This document shows, one piece after another, positions 18,088-26,011 of a stretch of 64,000 nt of DNA; position 1 is the first letter of the stretch; each line of letters opens with the position of its first letter. Source of the DNA: Paraburkholderia kururiensis (GTDB lineage: Bacteria; Pseudomonadota; Gammaproteobacteria; Burkholderiales; Burkholderiaceae). Both the position numbers and the translations under genes were made by a program. The notes under the pieces were generated by a model. The model did no database searches. It saw only the letters and a program-made list of their open reading frames with translations, and was not told where the DNA came from. Location: positions 1,054,001-1,118,000 of the forward strand of contig NZ_CP139965.1 in NCBI RefSeq assembly GCF_034424375.1, written 5' to 3'.

Positions 18088-18994
18088 GGGGCTACGGAAC
18101 ATCTGCGTAACCTTTTTTTTGCGTCCGTGGCGCCGGTCGTTTTGCGCTGCCAGTCTCACGACGGCGCTCCTCGCGCTAACGATGACCGGATGCGATATGA
18201 ATGCAAGCGCAGCGAACAAATACTTTTCGGGCCCATACCTCGATGCGGCACAGGCCATCGATCACCACGATGCCGAGCGTCTGTCGACTGTCTCCAAAGG
18301 ACTGGATCTGAACGCCGCGGGCCGTGAACACATGACGTTGCTGTGGTACGCGATGCAGAAGAAAGACTACGCGGCCATTCAAACTCTCGTACGTGAGGGT
18401 TCCCGTCCGGACGGGCAGTCGGTGGAGAACCTCGGGACACCGCTGCATTTCGCGCTGATGAACGAGGATCTGCGACTGCTCGAGGCAATGCTCGATGGCG
18501 GCCTGTCACCTGACTGGCGTGATGCGGATGGCGCCAATCTTCTGCAACTCGCCATGAAGAGCGACCACGCGTTCGATGCAGTGAAGATGCTGGTCGCGCG
18601 TGGGGCCAACGTCAACGCGCGTGACAGCATCGGCGGCTCCGCGCTCGATGAAGCCGTCGACACGATGCAGCCGGACATTGCAATCTACCTGATCGAGCAC
18701 GGCGCCGATCCGACCGGACACATGAACAATGGCTCCAGCACCGCGTGGGCGGTTCAACAGACGATCGCCAGGCTGGATCCGGAGGCTAAAGGTGCGACGG
18801 TCACCGATTTCTCACTGGACAAGAACGGCCAGCCTGTCGCTACGAAGCAACCTTTGCCCTCGCCGGGCGGCACGGCGGAAGGCTCGGAGATGCTGCACAA
18901 GTACGGGCAGCTTCGCGCGCTCATGATGACGAAGGGGGCGAAGTTTCCCGCCGACCCGCCAGCGAAGGTTCGCGAACAAATGAGCCGGAAGTAA
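18038..18994 (+). CDS. Ankyrin-repeat lipoprotein, possible periplasmic immunity protein
   Basis: The mature part is an ankyrin-repeat protein, with repeats seen at HMTLLWYAMQKKDYAAIQTL, NLGTPLHFALMNEDLRLLEA, GANLLQLAMKSDHAFDAVKM and GGSALDEAVDTMQPDIAIYL. It is preceded by a signal peptide ending in the lipobox LTMTGC, so it should be lipid-anchored in the periplasm. Ankyrin and Sel1-type lipoproteins next to T6SS effectors often act as periplasmic immunity proteins. Here no obvious periplasm-acting effector is adjacent, so the partner is unknown. The start is uncertain. ATG 18038 has AGG at good spacing and ATG 18008 is possible, but the signal peptide core would be most compact from TTG 18119 (RPWRRSFCAASL). 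Confidence 0.75.
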   Translation: MKCIKVRRTWVLTQKIKGLRNICVTFFLRPWRRSFCAASLTTALLALTMTGCDMNASAANKYFSGPYLDAAQAIDHHDAERLSTVSKGLDLNAAGREHMTLLWYAMQKKDYAAIQTLVREGSRPDGQSVENLGTPLHFALMNEDLRLLEAMLDGGLSPDWRDADGANLLQLAMKSDHAFDAVKMLVARGANVNARDSIGGSALDEAVDTMQPDIAIYLIEHGADPTGHMNNGSSTAWAVQQTIARLDPEAKGATVTDFSLDKNGQPVATKQPLPSPGGTAEGSEMLHKYGQLRALMMTKGAKFPADPPAKVREQMSRK

Positions 18995-19297
18995 GTCGCG
19001 GAGAACAACGTGAGCGATCAGGGGAACACTGTCGGCCGGCTCTACGGAGAAACAGCGATGTCGCGCGTCGCTGCGTCTTCGGCCAATCCGCCGGTTGTAG
19101 CGGAGACAGCGGCGGAGGCAGGATGGTTCAGTAGCGCTATGGGCTACCTTCACGGCGGATTGGACGTCCTCGGAGCCATTCCGGAAGTGGGTGCCGTATT
19201 CGATGGTGCAAACGGTCTGATTTATGCGGCAGAAGGGGATTACGCGCAAGCGGCAATATCTGGTGGTTCGGCTGCGATGGACCTTGTTCCAGGCTTA

Positions 19298-20154
19298 GAG
19301 CGTGTTAGGGACTTTGGATCGAACCTGGTATCCTGGCGGAATGCCAAAACGCAAGCCGTACCCAACAGATGTATCGGATGAGGAGTGGTACTTCGCCGCC
19401 CCGTACCTGACCTTGATGAATAAAGACGCGCCGCAGCGCCGTTACGAACTGCGCGAGATGTTCAACGCGTTGCGATGGATCGTACGCGCGGGTGCCCCCT
19501 GGCGTTTGTTGCCAAATGACTTTCCACCGTGGGAGCTGGTCTACCAGCAGACACAACGGTGGATTCAGGCGGGTTGTTTCGAGGCCATGGTGAACGACCT
19601 GCGTTCGATCATCCGGGTCGCGCAGGACCGTCGTGGCCAACCCAGTGCCGTCATTCTTGACGGCCGCACGCTTCAGTCGACCTGCGAGAGTGGAGCTCGC
19701 GCGGGCTACGACGGTTACAAGCGCAAACAAGGCAGCAAAGTTCACATGGCAGTTGATACCCTGGGGCAGTTGCTTGCCGTGCACGTGACGCCGGCCAACG
19801 AGCAGGAGCGCGCGCAGGTCGGGGAACTGGCGCGTCAGGTCCAGCTGGCAACGGGCCAGACGGTTAAGGTGGCGTTCGCCGATCAGGGATATACCGGCGA
19901 GGAACCTGCGCGCGCAGCGCTTGATGAGGGAATCGAGCTTCAGGTAATCAAGCTGGCCGAGGCAAAGAAAGGCTTTGTGCTGTTGCCATGTCGCTGGGTC
20001 GTAGAGCGCAGCTTTGGCTGGCTGAACCGCTTTCGCCGGCTGGCGCGAGATTACGAGCGCTTGCCAGAGACACTGGCCGGACTGCACTTCGTAGTCTTCT
20101 CCGTGCTGATGCTGGTCCATTTCGCAAACCTTCCGAATAGTGCCTAACACGCTC
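19298..20154 (+). mobile_element. Complete IS5-family insertion sequence, 857 bp
   Basis: The ends are inverted repeats: left GAGCGTGTTAGGGACTTT, right (complement) GAGCGTGTTAGGCACTAT, with two mismatches in 18. The flanking dinucleotide TA is present on both sides (19296-19297 and 20155-20156), a 2-bp target duplication seen in some IS5 subgroups. It carries one intact transposase gene. The perfect restoration of the host reading frame on removal shows a clean, probably recent insertion. Confidence 0.93.
19341..20147 (+). CDS. IS5-family transposase
   Basis: A 268-residue DDE transposase starting MPKRKPYPTDVSDEEWYFAA. It shows the IS5-type N-terminal pattern (RYELREMFNALRWIVRAGAPWRLLP), the first Asp in AVILDGRTLQS, the second in VAFADQGYTGEEP, and the catalytic Glu in RWVVERSFGWLNRFRRL. 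All three acidic residues are present and the frame is intact, so it is probably active. An in-frame ATG lies further upstream at 19302 inside the left inverted repeat, but 19341 matches the usual MPKRKPYP start. It is the only gene of the element. Confidence 0.93.
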   Translation: MPKRKPYPTDVSDEEWYFAAPYLTLMNKDAPQRRYELREMFNALRWIVRAGAPWRLLPNDFPPWELVYQQTQRWIQAGCFEAMVNDLRSIIRVAQDRRGQPSAVILDGRTLQSTCESGARAGYDGYKRKQGSKVHMAVDTLGQLLAVHVTPANEQERAQVGELARQVQLATGQTVKVAFADQGYTGEEPARAALDEGIELQVIKLAEAKKGFVLLPCRWVVERSFGWLNRFRRLARDYERLPETLAGLHFVVFSVLMLVHFANLPNSA

Positions 20155-20986
20155 TAGGCACCGCTGGCAAAGCCGTGAAATACGGCGTCAAAGGCGCGGC
20201 GAAACTTGGGGCGAAGGAGGCCGCAGAACAAGTTGCGAAGCAAGAGGCGAAGCAACTTGCGGAGCGGGAGGCCCGACAGGTCGCTGAGAAGGAAGCGAAA
20301 GAACTGGCGGAGCGCCAGGCCAAGGAAATCGCGGAGCAGAATGCGAAGAGGGAGGCGAAGCAGGAAGGCAAAGACGTTGCCGAGGAAGAGGGAAAAAATG
20401 GGGCGAAGGTCGTTGAGAAGCGACTACCTGAGAAAAAGGTTCCGTGCTTCCATCCGTTTGATAAGAAGAAATTTGCCAAGATGTCTGCGGACGAGCAGAA
20501 GGCGTATCTTAAGGAAATGGCAGATCAGCTCAAGCGGCAGCAGGATTCAATCAACAGCATGACTGCAGCTGAGTACAAGGCGGCCCGTGATGCATTCGCA
20601 TCTCACGGACGAAATCCGTTGGCGGAGGGCGCGCAAGCCAGCTACCGCGAAGATTTCGCAAGTAGTATTTCCGACAGCATCAGAAGCAGTCTTTTGAAGA
20701 ATGGAATGGGCATCGCTCAAGCAGAGGCTGAAGCAGCTAAACGTACCAGTAACCTCATGGACAAGCTTGCGGCGTTGCACGAGCCAGATATGGTAGCTGG
20801 CGGATGGATGCAACCCGACCCGAAAGGAATGGGCCGCTCCGATGTTAACTCGTCGATTGGCAGTAGTTGGAATCAAGGTGGACGTGTTTCAAGTATGGAT
20901 TCTGCCGCGACCGACGCAATCGAGGGCGGACGCGGAGACGAGAAAATGAATGTTAAGCTCGAACCGTGCCGTGGAAAAGGATTGAG

Positions 20987-21646
20987 ATGAGAGACGAGGA
21001 TTTCGAATACTTCATCAGTAAGTTTGGTGAACCGACGCATCGGATGGATGTATCGGCGGCGGCGATTGATCGCTGGCGAGGCAAGGTATCGGATCGCCTG
21101 TTGTCGTACTGGAAAGAGGAAGGCTGGTGCGGATACGCCAACGGCTTGCTATGGATAGTCGACCCGGAAGAGTACGAGGATACCGTTGATGAGTGGCTAG
21201 ACGGATCTCCCTTGGAGAGGCTTGACGCGTTTCACGCCATCGCCAGAACTGCCTTTGGAAAAATCTTCCTGTGGGGGGAAGCGACGGGGCAAAGTGTTAC
21301 GATTAATTGTGCGACGCACGCAATTTTTGCATTAAAGCGAGAGCTCCGAAAAAAAAATCTATCGGATTTGGATATCTCGATGCGCTCGTTTTTAGGAAAA
21401 AGTAAAAGCGAATGCGATTTGAAAGATGAGAAGGGTATCCCTCTCTTTGATAGGGCGGTAGAGAAGCTGGGTCCTCTCGCCCCAGACGAGATGTATGGTT
21501 TTGAGCCCGCTATCGTCCTGGGCGGGAAAATTCTGTTGAATAATTTGCGTAAAGTGAAAACAGATCAGCATCTAACGATATTGCGGCAGATGGCGGCCCC
21601 GACGATGCCGTTTTCTGATGCAGACATCGACAAGCTGATTCCCTAG
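20987..21646 (+). CDS. Tdi-type immunity protein (GAD-like / DUF1851)
   Basis: A 219-residue cytoplasmic protein that starts at ATG 20987, overlapping the effector stop (ATGA) with a GGAAAAGGA site just upstream. The N-terminus DFEYFISKFGEPTHRMDVSA and the block WKEEGWCGYANGLLWIVDPE are typical of the GAD-like domain. The later FGEIF-like segment (AFGKIFLWGE) and GYEP-like MYGFEPAIVLGG mark the DUF1851 part. That architecture is the known immunity partner (Tdi) of Tde DNase effectors, matching the Ntox15 toxin directly upstream. It remains intact although the effector is interrupted, consistent with selection to keep protection against sister cells. Confidence 0.88.
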   Translation: MRDEDFEYFISKFGEPTHRMDVSAAAIDRWRGKVSDRLLSYWKEEGWCGYANGLLWIVDPEEYEDTVDEWLDGSPLERLDAFHAIARTAFGKIFLWGEATGQSVTINCATHAIFALKRELRKKNLSDLDISMRSFLGKSKSECDLKDEKGIPLFDRAVEKLGPLAPDEMYGFEPAIVLGGKILLNNLRKVKTDQHLTILRQMAAPTMPFSDADIDKLIP

Positions 21647-21774
21647 TATATCTGTCGCTTGGAGCGCTCTGACAGAATCCGTTACGGCGCTTTGTTTGAT
21701 GGCGACAAGCTGGCAATGCGCCAGTCGACGACCTCAACTCCGGATTGGCATCGCATTGACGATGTCCATGTCGG

Positions 21775-22090
21775 CTGACCCACTTCGCGAGCAGCGAGTG
21801 ATCGAGCTCGACGCTCTTACTGGCGTACATGTCCGACTGCCGATACAACGGAAGATGATTGGCGAACGTCGAGACGAGCAAGTGCGTGAGCAACGCCGGG
21901 CTGGCGAGACCGCGTTCGATCGGGCGATTCGGCGCTGCCGCCTGCGCGATGTGATCGCAGCGTGCGCAGGCCAACTTGGGTCCCCATGGCGGAGCATGCG
22001 GAAGCTCGCAGGCATGTACTCGAATTGTGCGGCGACGTCTTCGGCCTGCGACTTCATCTTGCCGCCGCAATCCGGGCATGTTTGGGCCGA
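21775..22090 (-). pseudogene. IS66-family transposase (tnpC) fragment
   Basis: On the minus strand, one frame reads CPDCGGKMKSQAEDVAAQFE and the adjacent frame continues with LACARCDHIAQAAAPNRPIE and LPLYRQSDMYASKSVELDHS. Together these match the zinc-finger and following region of IS66 TnpC. A frameshift separates the halves near 21978, and neither end of the element is visible, so this is a dead internal fragment of about 105 codons. Its left boundary (21647-21775) adjoins a short unassigned stretch. Its right end abuts the toxin coiled coil at about 22100 with no intervening gene start. Confidence 0.85.
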
Positions 22091-22099
22091 CTCCGCAAA

Positions 22100-22694
22100 T
22101 ATGGCAACTAGCGAAGCAAGAGGCGAAAGTACTCGCAGAGAAAGAGGCCAAGGAATTGGCGGAGCGGGAAGCCAAACAAGCCACAGAGCAAGCCGCGAAA
22201 AAGGCTGAGAAGGAGACTGCGGAGAAGGCCGAAAAGGACGCTGCGTCAAGCGGTGGGAAGGGCGAGGGGAACGAAGGTGGCAAGGTGAAAGGCAGCCCCT
22301 GTGATCACCTGAAGCAAGGATCGGGGAAGGGGTCGTATCGAGGGGGCGCGCGCAGTAAGACAAGTAAGTCAGTGAACGATGGGAAGGATTCGCATCACAC
22401 GCCGGCATCGATGATGCGAGCCCTCTCCTCAAAAAGGATGGTCCGGCCATTCAAATGGACGCTGTAGATCATCACAAGACCTCAAGTAACGACCGCAATG
22501 GTACCGAAGGAGAGGAGAATCGCGAGATGATCGCGAATCTGTTAAAAGACGGAAAATGGCGAGAGCCTATGGCGGTCGAAATTCAGGACATTCGGGAGGT
22601 TGCGTAGGCTATTGGAAATTTCCGTAAGTACAATGAGGCAATGTTGGAGTGCTTTAAGTGTCTTGAGAGAAATAACCGTCCTTCCGACGGGGTA
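22100..22694 (+). pseudogene. Decayed toxin tip: coiled-coil linker plus HNH-type C-terminal domain
   Basis: This starts abruptly after the IS66 fragment with LAKQEAKVLAEKEAKELAER, a near copy of the linker in the Tde effector. It continues through a Gly/Lys spacer to CDHLKQGSGKGSYRGG and SHHTPA. A frameshift near 22410 then moves into the frame reading DDASPLLKKDGPAIQMDAVD followed by HHKTSSNDRNG. That order (HHTPA, then AIQMDxxDH) is typical of a His-rich HNH-like toxin tip. A TAG at 22605 interrupts REVA before KYNEAMLECFKCLE. It has no start, no N-terminal module, one frameshift and one nonsense codon, so it is an orphan, inactive tip. The gene after it is its likely immunity partner. Confidence 0.8.
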
Positions 22695-22697
22695 AAT

Positions 22698-23153
22698 GTG
22701 ATTACTCATTTTGTAATTGTTCCGTATGTGAGCGTTGGTCCCATTAATTTTGGCATGGCGCGTGCGGATCTGCATGCTCTCTTAGGCGCGCCAGACTATT
22801 CCAGGAGGAGTCGTTTTGGGCCGAAGATTATCGATTCATGGAATAAAGAAGACCTGACTGTGATTTCTTCCGGTGCCGATGGAACGGTAATGGAGGTCGG
22901 TTTTGGGAAAGAGCAGTCGCAAGCGGAAGTAAGCGGCGTCAAACTCTTCGACCGTGACGGCTCGACCGTCTATCGCGATCTTTGCGCGGCGGATGGCGCG
23001 CCGAAGCAGAACGTTGGATTCACCGTACTATTCAAGTTTGGGATAGCGCTCGACGGTTTTCTTGTGACGGAGCAGGATGACAGAGCAGTCACGGCATTTG
23101 CGAAGGGAGTGCGAGACGAAGCCGATCCGCGACTGAAGCCAGTGAAGATATGA
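22698..23153 (+). CDS. Orphan immunity protein for the decayed toxin tip
   Basis: A 151-residue frame that I start at GTG 22698, which follows a good GGGG ribosome site. An ATG at 22641 is in frame but encodes residues of the toxin C-terminus (MLECFKCLERNN), so the toxin frame now reads straight through into this gene. The protein reads VPYVSVGPINFGMARADLHA, LLGAP and DSWNKEDLTVISSGADGTVM, then FDRDGSTVYRDLCAADGAPK and ends LKPVKI. It is soluble with no signal peptide. The layout (toxin tip, then small gene) and its intactness next to a broken toxin support an immunity role. I do not assign a named family. Confidence 0.72.
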   Translation: MITHFVIVPYVSVGPINFGMARADLHALLGAPDYSRRSRFGPKIIDSWNKEDLTVISSGADGTVMEVGFGKEQSQAEVSGVKLFDRDGSTVYRDLCAADGAPKQNVGFTVLFKFGIALDGFLVTEQDDRAVTAFAKGVRDEADPRLKPVKI

Positions 23154-23344
23154 TTTCGTCAGGTACGTCAGCGCGCGGAGCGGCATGATCGTGCTTCGGA
23201 GCATTCAGACATCGCGGGGCTTTCGCCCTTGGCTTCAAGCTAGACAATCATCGCCGCTTTTTCTGTTTCGAACGGTGCCAACCCCCGTGCCATTCGTCGC
23301 AGTTTTGGGCTGTTGCTGCCAGCAGGAATTCGTCCCGCGCACCA

Positions 23345-23500
23345 CTTAGAGTGCCTAACACACGTCGTCCACGAAGCGTGAACAGATAACGGCAGCGGCC
23401 AAGGCAGCAACGCACCATGAATGTCGAAACGTTGCTCGCAGCGAATGCGCAGTTTGCCGAAACCGGCGAACCAGGCATGTGTCCGTTCGACCACCCGCGA
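23345..23500 (-). pseudogene. 3'-terminal fragment of an IS5-family transposase
   Basis: The minus strand encodes VERTHAWFAGFGKLRIRCEQ followed by RFDIHGALL, closely matching the end of the transposase at 24270-24410. It ends at an inverted-repeat-like GTGCCTAACACAC (23351-23363). Only the last 45 or so codons remain, with frameshifts. The neighbouring 23154-23344 shows no gene that I can identify. Confidence 0.75.
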
Positions 23501-23553
23501 AATGAGGCTTATGACGGTTGTCCGTGCGCGAGGACTTTCTTAAGACTAAGTGC

Positions 23554-24411
23554 GGCTAACACAACCTGGACGTGAAGCCATGAAAGCCATATCGTGGCGG
23601 TATGGCCAGACGAAAAATCAGTAACGAGTTATGGGCGGTGCTGGAGCCACTGATTCCGGTATTCACGCCGTCGCCCAAAGGGGGGCGCCGCTGAACGGTG
23701 GATGACCGCGCAGCATTGAATGGCATCCTGTATGTCCTGCAAACAGGCATTCCATGGGAATACTTGCCGAAAGAATTGGGCTTCGGCAGCGGGATGACCT
23801 GCTGGCGAAGACTACGCGACTGGCAAGCCGCAGGCGTGTGGGAGAAGCTGCATCGGGCAATGCTTCGCCGCTTGCGTGAGCATGACCAGATTGACTGGGA
23901 ACGGGCGAGTCTTGATGCCGCCAGTGTTTCCAGCCCCCGGGGGGCCAGGAAACCGGCCCCAACCCGACAGACCGGGGCAAGCTCGGGTCGAAACGGCACA
24001 TCGTCGTAGATGCGCGCGGCGTTCCGTTGGCCATCACACGGTCACGGGTGCCAACCGGCACAATTCGATGGCATTCGAGCGCACGCTTGATGCCATTGCT
24101 GCGGTACCGGGCCTGACCGGACAGCCTCGCAAGCGTCCGGGCAAGCTGCATGCGGACAAAGATTATGACTTTGCACGCTGCCGTCGTTACCTGAGGCAGC
24201 GCGGCATCACAGCCCGTATCGCCCGCCGTGGCGTGGAAAGTAAGGAGTGGCTCGGCCGCTATCGCTGGGTAGTCGAGCGCACGCATGCCTGGTTTGCCGG
24301 TTTCGGCAAACTGCGCATTCGTTTCGAGCGTCGTCTCGACATTCATGTTGCGTTGCTTAACCTGGCTGCCGCCGTTATCTGCTCGCGGTTCGTAGATGAC
24401 TTGTGTTAGCC
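23554..24411 (+). mobile_element. Degenerate IS5-family element, about 858 bp
   Basis: The outer ends carry the inverted repeat GGCTAACACAA (23554-23564) and TTGTGTTAGCC (24401-24411). The exact outer boundaries and target duplication are unclear, because flanking bases (GTGC left, ACC right) only partly agree. The transposase inside is broken, so it is immobile unless helped in trans. Confidence 0.8.
23602..24409 (+). pseudogene. IS5-family transposase, internal stop and frameshifts
   Basis: The frame begins MARRKISNELWAVLEPLIPV and has an in-frame TGA right after SPKGGRR (23694-23696). It resumes with VDDRAALNGILYVLQTGIPW and EYLPKELGFGSGMTCWRRL. Near 23937 the correct reading (GQETGPNPTDRGKLGSKRH) lies one frame over from the downstream open frame. 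Near 24036 an extra dinucleotide (ACAC before GGTC) shifts it back to GANRHNSMAFERTLDAI. The C-terminal DDE part with DKDYDFARCRRYLRQRGI and YRWVVERTHAWFAGFGKLR is preserved. With one stop and at least two frameshifts it is nonfunctional. Confidence 0.88.
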
Positions 24412-24481
24412 ACCCTAACTTCCAATTTATATTCAACTCTCATCCGGTAAGCAGCATACGAAATGGAGCGGGGAGTCTGGA

Positions 24482-24904
24482 ATGCAGAAATCGAAATACG
24501 CCCTCTACGAAGCTGCGGATCCTTACTTCAGTCTGGTGCGATAGGCGCTCGGTGACCTTGTCGATGGAGCTCACTTCTTCGACGTCGTCGCCGACGACGT
24601 CATTTACGAGGTTCGTTACGACCTGGGTTGGCCCCGCGTTATCGAAGGACGAACCAACCTGATGGCTGCGTTCAAAGGCTACGTCGACAACATCGCGCTT
24701 CAATCTGCCGACGAGTTGATTTCCCACGAGACAGACACTGGCTGTGTCATCGAATACGAGATTCATGAAATCATCCTCGCCACAGGCGTGCAGTACAACA
24801 ACCGGTTCTGCTCAATCATCAAGATCGAGAGCCGAAAGATCACGCATTGGAGAGACTACATGGACTCCCATGCAGCCTGGAGCGCAATGACCGGGAAGAA
24901 ATAG
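24482..24904 (+). pseudogene. SnoaL-like (NTF2 superfamily) protein with internal amber codon
   Basis: From ATG 24482 the frame reads MQKSKYALYEAADPYFSLVR, then a TAG at 24542, then ALGDLVDGAHFFDVVADDVI and onward without interruption to RKITHWRDYMDSHAAWSAMT. The pattern (EAA-PYF, HFFDxxADDV, WPRVIEGR, RKITHWRDYMDS) is that of SnoaL-like proteins, small cone-shaped alpha/beta domains found as isomerases, cyclases or stand-alone proteins of unknown role. The single stop makes it a pseudogene unless reinitiation at ATG 24662 gives a truncated product. It follows the IS scar and may mark resumption of ancestral sequence. Confidence 0.72.
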
Positions 24905-24915
24905 AAGCGAACAAT

Positions 24916-24985
24916 ATGAAACAGATCTTAATGATCGATGTGAGCCCGGGAGAGAAGGACCCGGCGAGTCGAGTTGTGGGCCGAC
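24916..24985 (+). pseudogene. 5' fragment of an FMN-dependent azoreductase-like gene (tentative)
   Basis: The frame MKQILMIDVSPGEKDPASRV has the look of an AzoR-type flavodoxin-fold N-terminus (Lys-Ile-Leu, Ser-Pro-Arg-Gly-type loop, Ser-Arg), but homology is lost within about 25 codons, before the convergent hns-like gene ends. It probably is the stub of a gene once next to the SnoaL-like gene. This is a short match from memory only. Confidence 0.35.
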
Positions 24986-25030
24986 CGCCGGATCGCGGGC
25001 AAGACGTCCTGAGCACGACTCGCCGGCAGC

Positions 25031-25813
25031 TTAATCAGCGGCCGCGCCGGCAGTATCCGGCGTCGCCTGGAGCTGCGCGGCGTCAACGCGTTTCGCAGAC
25101 GACGCGGCGGTTCTCGCCGCACGCGCTTTTCGGGCAACGGGCGATTTGGCCACAGCGCCTTTCTTCGACGCCGCTTTGCGAGCGGCCGGTGCTGTCTTTT
25201 TTGTAGCGAGCTTTCTGGCCGATGCCTTCTTCGTTGCCGTCTTCCTGGTCGCGGTTTTTTCCGCGGGGCCGGTCTTGTCGGACTTCGTCTTCCCCTTCGT
25301 CGAACGCGTTACGGTCTTTTCAATCAGGAACTTCGTCCGGTCCTTGGCATCAGCAATCCATGCGGGCGCGCGGCCACGTCCGCTCCATGTAGCCCCCGTC
25401 TTTGGGTCTTGATACATTGCCGGCTGCGGACCGCGAACGTAATTTCCTGCTTTTGCCGCCTTCTTTGCATTGAACGCCGCGTCTGTCGGGACGCCTGAAA
25501 TCAGGAACTTGTTGCGGTCTTTCGCCGCTGCAATCCAGCCTGGCGCCCGCCCGTGGCCAGTCCACGTTGCGCCAGTCGCCGGGTCGCGATACTTCGGCGC
25601 GCGGGCCACCTGCTTCGAAGGCGTTGTCCGGGTCCCGGGTTTGCGGCCTCGCTGCTTGCCGACATGCGCTGCGATGTCGGCGGTGGTTATTCCGTGCTTC
25701 GTCATCAGTTCACGGATTTTGTCGAGAACAACTGTAGACTGCTTTGCAACCAGTTCCTGTGCCTGAGCCTGCAATTTGGCGATTCGTGCCTGGATGCTTT
25801 CGAGCGTGGTCAT
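25031..25813 (-). CDS. H-NS-family nucleoid protein with two DNA-binding domains and an H1-like tail
   Basis: The 260-residue protein starts at ATG 25813 with GGAG five bases upstream. Residues 1-50 form a helical oligomerisation part (ESIQARIAKLQAQAQELVAK). Two copies of the H-NS C-terminal DNA-binding fold follow: YRDPATGATWTGHGRAPGWI (about 75-94) and YQDPKTGATWSGRGRAPAWI (about 134-153), each ending KFLI. The last 95 residues are a Lys/Ala/Thr/Arg-rich tail with repeated TKKA/TARK/AARK units, like histone H1-type bacterial proteins. H-NS members coat AT-rich, horizontally acquired DNA and silence it. The gene sits at the inner border of the IS-rich T6SS island. Single-domain members of about 100 residues are the norm, so this one is enlarged. 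Confidence 0.93.
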   Translation of the reverse strand: MTTLESIQARIAKLQAQAQELVAKQSTVVLDKIRELMTKHGITTADIAAHVGKQRGRKPGTRTTPSKQVARAPKYRDPATGATWTGHGRAPGWIAAAKDRNKFLISGVPTDAAFNAKKAAKAGNYVRGPQPAMYQDPKTGATWSGRGRAPAWIADAKDRTKFLIEKTVTRSTKGKTKSDKTGPAEKTATRKTATKKASARKLATKKTAPAARKAASKKGAVAKSPVARKARAARTAASSAKRVDAAQLQATPDTAGAAAD

Positions 25814-26011
25814 TAGAGCTCCGTATTCATGTTGAATTGTGGGACTATGCCATATCTTGCGGCATTACTACCAGAACGACTCGTCGCATCCAATCTCTTT
25901 ACGCGAAAGAGGAGTGAGTGTGCGTCTCTTTCAGCCGACGAATGCCTTCGACAGCGGACCACGGAGATAAACGGCGGTACTTTCCGTGAAATGGCGCGCG
26001 GTGCCTTAAGG

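Larger units (their letters stand above)
19010..20990 (+). pseudogene. Tde-type (Ntox15) DNase T6SS effector, interrupted by an IS element
   Basis: The gene starts at GTG 19010 (GGAG site) and is broken after codon 96 by the 857-bp IS at 19298-20154. Removing the IS and one TA copy restores an uninterrupted 373-residue frame (VPGL joined to GTAGKAVKYG). The N-part has a hydrophobic helical segment (SAMGYLHGGLDVLGAIPEVG) but no PAAR domain. A long Ala/Glu/Lys coiled coil follows, then an Ntox15 domain with the diagnostic HxxD motif (HEPD, rebuilt residues 304-307) and flanking VAGGW. Ntox15 is the DNase domain of Agrobacterium Tde effectors. The matching immunity gene overlaps its stop. A shortened C-terminal piece could still start at GTG 20175, so residual activity cannot be excluded. 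Confidence 0.88.

Noticed and set aside
7969..25000. A direct repeat of the tRNA 3' end marking an integrase-type attachment site of the island
   Set aside because: I did not find a second copy of the T-arm/acceptor sequence and saw no integrase gene in the window.
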